Assembly: GCF_023101185.1 (NCBI RefSeq)
Contig: NZ_CP078077.1
Location: 3,005,630-3,069,629 of the forward strand
DNA: 64,000 nt
Direction: 5' to 3'
DNA from: Microbacterium galbinum
GTDB taxonomy: Bacteria; Actinomycetota; Actinomycetes; Actinomycetales; Microbacteriaceae
In this document: piece after piece, positions 61,774 to 64,000 of the stretch
How positions within the stretch are numbered: the stretch's first letter is position 1
Layout of the letters: each line of letters starts with the position of its first letter
Notes under the pieces: generated by a model
The model's input: the letters and a program-made list of their open reading frames with translations, nothing else
Told to the model about the DNA's origin: nothing
Databases searched by the model: none
Translations under genes and position numbers: made by a program

Positions 61774-62368
61774 GTGCCGGCCCCAGCAGGGCAAGAGTGC
61801 GGCGGAGGAGCGGTGCGACGGCCGAACGCTCGGCATCGGATGCCTCTGCGGCCGTCTGCGCGGCGGCCTCGGCGGCGACCTTCTCCGACCATCCGAGTCC
61901 GATGAGGGCGGCCGCGACCTGACCCACCACGTCCACGGCGCCCGAGGGACTCGGCGCTGCCGCGACCGTCGGCTGCACCTTGCCGGCGAGCTGCACGACG
62001 ATGAGCTTCGCGGTCTTGGGACCGATTCCGGACACGCGACGGAAAGGCGCGTCGTCCTCGGCGTTCACCGCCTCTGCGATCTGGTCGACGGTCAGGTGCG
62101 ACAGCACCCCCAGGGCGGATTTCGGCCCTACGCCCGTCACGCTGATGAGGAGCCCGAAGACCTCGAGCTCGTCGCGCTCGGCGAACCCGAAGAGCGAGAG
62201 CGCGTCCTCGCGCACGATCAGGCTCGTGTGCAACCGCAACTGCTGCCCCACGGTGGCGGTGTGCGCGACGTCGGCCGGGACGGCGACGGAGAAGCCGACG
62301 CCGCCCACCTCGACGACGACTTGGTCGGAGGTCGAGTGCAGCACGGTGCCGTGCAGGGAGGAGATCAT
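61766..62368 (-). CDS. ruvA: Holliday junction DNA helicase subunit RuvA
   Basis: 200 aa. N-terminal OB fold ([25 protein letters not shown] in two parts), two HhH motifs ([14 protein letters not shown] and [13 protein letters not shown]), and the C-terminal UBA-like domain [19 protein letters not shown] that contacts RuvB. The ATG is exactly six bases after TAGGCT, and its stop overlaps ruvB. Confidence 0.97.
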   Translation of the reverse strand: MISSLHGTVLHSTSDQVVVEVGGVGFSVAVPADVAHTATVGQQLRLHTSLIVREDALSLFGFAERDELEVFGLLISVTGVGPKSALGVLSHLTVDQIAEAVNAEDDAPFRRVSGIGPKTAKLIVVQLAGKVQPTVAAAPSPSGAVDVVGQVAAALIGLGWSEKVAAEAAAQTAAEASDAERSAVAPLLRRTLALLGPARG

Positions 62369-62374
62369 CCTCCC

Positions 62375-62380
62375 AGCCTA
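62375..62380 (-). promoter_or_regulatory. -10 box of a predicted leaderless start for ruvA
   Basis: Minus strand TAGGCT-GGGAGG-ATG. The first three bases are the ruvC stop codon. The spacer GGGAGG could instead be a ribosome binding site placed unusually close to the ATG. Confidence 0.35.
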
Positions 62381-62965
62381 GGCCCCGCGTCGTACGTATG
62401 TTCGAGCGACACGCTCCGCGTCCGCCCAGGCGCGCTGGGCCGGCGTGAGCCCGCCCGCTGCGGATGGCGCCCCCGCGCCGCCTCGGCGCCAGGCGTGGCA
62501 AAGGGCGATGGCGAGGGCATCCGCGGCATCCGCCGGCTGCGGAGGCGCGTCGAGGCGCAGGATCCGGGCGATCATCGCCTGCACCTGGCGCTTGTCGGCA
62601 GATCCGTAACCGGTCACGGCGGCCTTGACCTCGCTCGGCGTGTGGGTCGCCGCGGGAAGACCCGCCTCTGCCGCGAGTAGCAGCGCGACTCCGCTGGCCT
62701 GAGCCGTGCCCATCACCGTGTGCGTGTTCTGCTGCGCGAACACGCGCTCGACCGCGACCGCCTGCGGAGAATGCGCGGCGATGACCTCACGGATGCCGGC
62801 GGCGACGATCGCGAGACGCTCGCCGATCGGCGCATCCGGAGACGAACGGATCACCCCGACGTGCACGAGCGTGCCGCGACGCGATCCGTCGACGTCGACG
62901 ATGCCCACACCGCATCGCGTGAGGCCCGGGTCGATCCCGAGAACGCGCAGCGAAGAGGAGGTCAC
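62378..62965 (-). CDS. ruvC: Holliday junction resolvase RuvC
   Basis: 195 aa RNase H-like endonuclease. Catalytic Asp in LRVLGIDPGLTRCGVG, Glu in VAVERVFAQQNTHTVMG, and later acidic pair in PADAADALAIALCHA. The GTG start follows TAGCCT by six bases with no ribosome binding site, so a leaderless start is predicted. First gene of ruvC-ruvA-ruvB; a Ser-rich stretch (MTSSSLR) replaces the usual Met start. Confidence 0.97.
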   Translation of the reverse strand: MTSSSLRVLGIDPGLTRCGVGIVDVDGSRRGTLVHVGVIRSSPDAPIGERLAIVAAGIREVIAAHSPQAVAVERVFAQQNTHTVMGTAQASGVALLLAAEAGLPAATHTPSEVKAAVTGYGSADKRQVQAMIARILRLDAPPQPADAADALAIALCHAWRRGGAGAPSAAGGLTPAQRAWADAERVARTYVRRGA

Positions 62966-62971
62966 TCCCCC

Positions 62972-62977
62972 AGGCTA
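62972..62977 (-). promoter_or_regulatory. -10 box of a predicted leaderless promoter for ruvCAB
   Basis: Minus strand TAGCCT-GGGGGA-GTG in the 45-bp gap after yebC. Exact six-base spacing to the start codon. Confidence 0.5.
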
Positions 62978-63010
62978 GGCCGCACCGTCGACGTCGGGCG
63001 CGTGGCGCGC

Positions 63011-63772
63011 CTAGCTGTCGTCGTTCTCGAGCTCGGCCTGCACCTCGGACGAGAGGTCGAAGTTGCTGAAGACGTTCTGCACGTCCTCACTGTCCTCGAG
63101 CGCGTCGATGAGGCGGAAGACCTTGCGCGCGGTGTCGGCGTCGATCTCGACCTTGAGGTTCGGCACGAACTCGACGTCGGCGGATTCGTAGTCGATGCCC
63201 GCTTCCTGCAGCGCGCTGCGCACGGTGACCAGGTCGGTCGCCTCGGTGATGATCTCGAAGCCCTCGGAGTGCGGCTCGATCTCCTCGGCACCCGCCTCGA
63301 GCGCCGCCATCATGACGTCGTCCTCGGTGGTCCCCTCGGCACCGACGACGATGACGCCCTTGCGCGAGAAGTTGTAGGCGACGCTGCCCGGGTCGGCCAG
63401 CGTTCCCCCGTTGCGACTGAGAGCCGTGCGCACCTCGGCTGCGGCACGGTTCTTGTTGTCGGTCAGACACTCGATCATGAGCGCCACGCCGTTCGGTCCG
63501 TATCCCTCGTACATGATCGAGGTGTACTCGACGGCCTCGCCGCCGATTCCGGCTCCACGCTTGACCGCGCGGTCGATGTTGTCCTTCGGGACGGAGGTCT
63601 TCTTCGCCTTCTGCACCGCGTCGAACAGCGTGGGGTTGCCCGCGAGGTCGGCGCCGCCGAGCTTGGCCGCGACCTCGATGTTCTTGATGAGCTTGGCCCA
63701 GGACTTGGCGCGCCTGGAGTCGATGATGGCCTTCTTGTGCTTCGTGGTGGCCCACTTGGAATGCCCGGACAT
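63011..63772 (-). CDS. yebC: YebC/PmpR-family DNA-binding regulatory protein
   Basis: 253 aa. Strongly conserved N-terminus [20 protein letters not shown], middle [17 protein letters not shown], and FSRKGVIVV. YebC proteins act in translation of difficult proline stretches or as transcription regulators, depending on species; in many genomes they sit beside ruvC, as here. The ATG at 63770-63772 starts the conserved block; the longer open frame is a shadow. A TAGACT box lies about 50 bases upstream. Confidence 0.95.
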   Translation of the reverse strand: MSGHSKWATTKHKKAIIDSRRAKSWAKLIKNIEVAAKLGGADLAGNPTLFDAVQKAKKTSVPKDNIDRAVKRGAGIGGEAVEYTSIMYEGYGPNGVALMIECLTDNKNRAAAEVRTALSRNGGTLADPGSVAYNFSRKGVIVVGAEGTTEDDVMMAALEAGAEEIEPHSEGFEIITEATDLVTVRSALQEAGIDYESADVEFVPNLKVEIDADTARKVFRLIDALEDSEDVQNVFSNFDLSSEVQAELENDDS

Positions 63773-63822
63773 AAGTCTCCACTCGTCGTATCCGCCCGTG
63801 GGCACGGCCCAGGGCATCGTCC

Positions 63823-63828
63823 AGTCTA
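63823..63828 (-). promoter_or_regulatory. Possible -10 box of yebC
   Basis: Minus strand TAGACT in the 73-bp gap between pdxT and yebC, 50 bases before the yebC ATG. No convincing -35. Confidence 0.4.
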
Positions 63829-63845
63829 ACGAATCGAGACGTCGC

Positions 63846-64000
63846 CTACCGGGGTGCGCTCGCGTAGCGTCGTGCCTCGTCGAGGAAGAGCGCGTGGAAT
63901 CCGGGCTCACCGTCCATCTCGGGATGGAAGCTCGTGCCGAGCAACGGCCCCTGGCGCACCGCGACCACCGCACCGTCGGGCAGGGCGGCGAGCATCTCCA
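63846..64000 (-). CDS. pdxT: Glutaminase subunit of pyridoxal 5'-phosphate synthase, 5' part outside window
   Basis: The last 51 residues are visible: a PdxT C-terminus with [22 protein letters not shown], seen in two parts, holding the His-Glu of the class I amidotransferase triad. The Cys nucleophile is beyond the window edge. PdxT supplies ammonia to PdxS for vitamin B6 synthesis. The pdxS-pdxT-yebC-ruvCAB order is common in actinobacteria. Confidence 0.85.
   Translation of the reverse strand, partial: EMLAALPDGAVVAVRQGPLLGTSFHPEMDGEPGFHALFLDEARRYASAPR

Overview
The window is very GC-rich bacterial chromosome (roughly 70% by eye), with many GTG starts, ATGA/GTGA start-stop overlaps, TANNNT-type -10 boxes and almost no intergenic space. 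Gene content and order point to an actinobacterium of the family Microbacteriaceae, most likely Microbacterium. Supporting marks are an actinobacterial mIHF domain fused to guanylate kinase, an HGxxPAAW small membrane protein, a PriA without helicase motifs, pyrC-PH protein-carA, and a PdtaR-like ANTAR regulator. Nothing looks like a prophage, insertion sequence, integron or CRISPR array. Apart from one tRNA and three protein genes, everything is on the minus strand, so transcription runs from high to low coordinates.

Layout, right to left (direction of transcription). 63846-57510: end of pdxT, a YebC-family regulator, ruvC-ruvA-ruvB (Holliday junction processing) and yajC-secD-secF (protein export). 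57434-55185: rel, the (p)ppGpp synthetase/hydrolase. 54647-52819 (plus strand): an orphan AbiEi-like protein, a DUF349 coiled-coil protein and a small membrane protein. 52731-49143: rarA, an acyltransferase-3 membrane protein and rpsD, ended by a strong terminator. 49021-43316: a 62-aa membrane protein, alaS, ruvX, mltG, aroE. 43245-38947: aroC-aroK-aroB-aroQ, then efp-nusB. 38892-33705: an accessory block of a SNF2 helicase, a metallo-beta-lactamase/Rieske protein and a hypothetical protein. 33636-25063: the pyrimidine operon pyrR-pyrB-pyrC-(PH protein)-carA-carB-pyrF. 25070-17481: gmk, rpoZ, metK, priA, fmt, rsmB, rpe. 17484-15226: hisE-hisG-hisF-hisI. 15229-10526: Trp-associated membrane protein, HGxxPAAW protein, trpC-trpB-trpA, lgt. 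10434-2895: gltB-gltD and pyk. 2795-1327: two alpha/beta hydrolases. 1311-1229: tRNA-Leu on the plus strand. 1129-1: PdtaR-like regulator and a partial GNAT acetyltransferase.

Most genes are core metabolism and information processing. They are arranged as tightly coupled operons for UMP, histidine, tryptophan, chorismate and glutamate synthesis, interleaved with translation, recombination and secretion genes.

The most informative non-coding signal is a recurring TANNNT-N6-(A/G)TG arrangement before at least seven genes (plus an N7 case), which predicts leaderless mRNAs. The pyrR leader carries a PyrR-binding-loop-like sequence in a hairpin that pairs the ribosome binding site, so PyrR-dependent translational repression is predicted. 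The best candidates for under-described biology are the MBL-Rieske protein, with domain order reversed relative to CMP-Neu5Ac hydroxylase, in its accessory block; the mIHF-Gmk fusion; the orphan AbiEi-like gene whose start codon lies in a strong hairpin; and the acidic insert in RarA. No intergenic stretch exceeds 300 bases.
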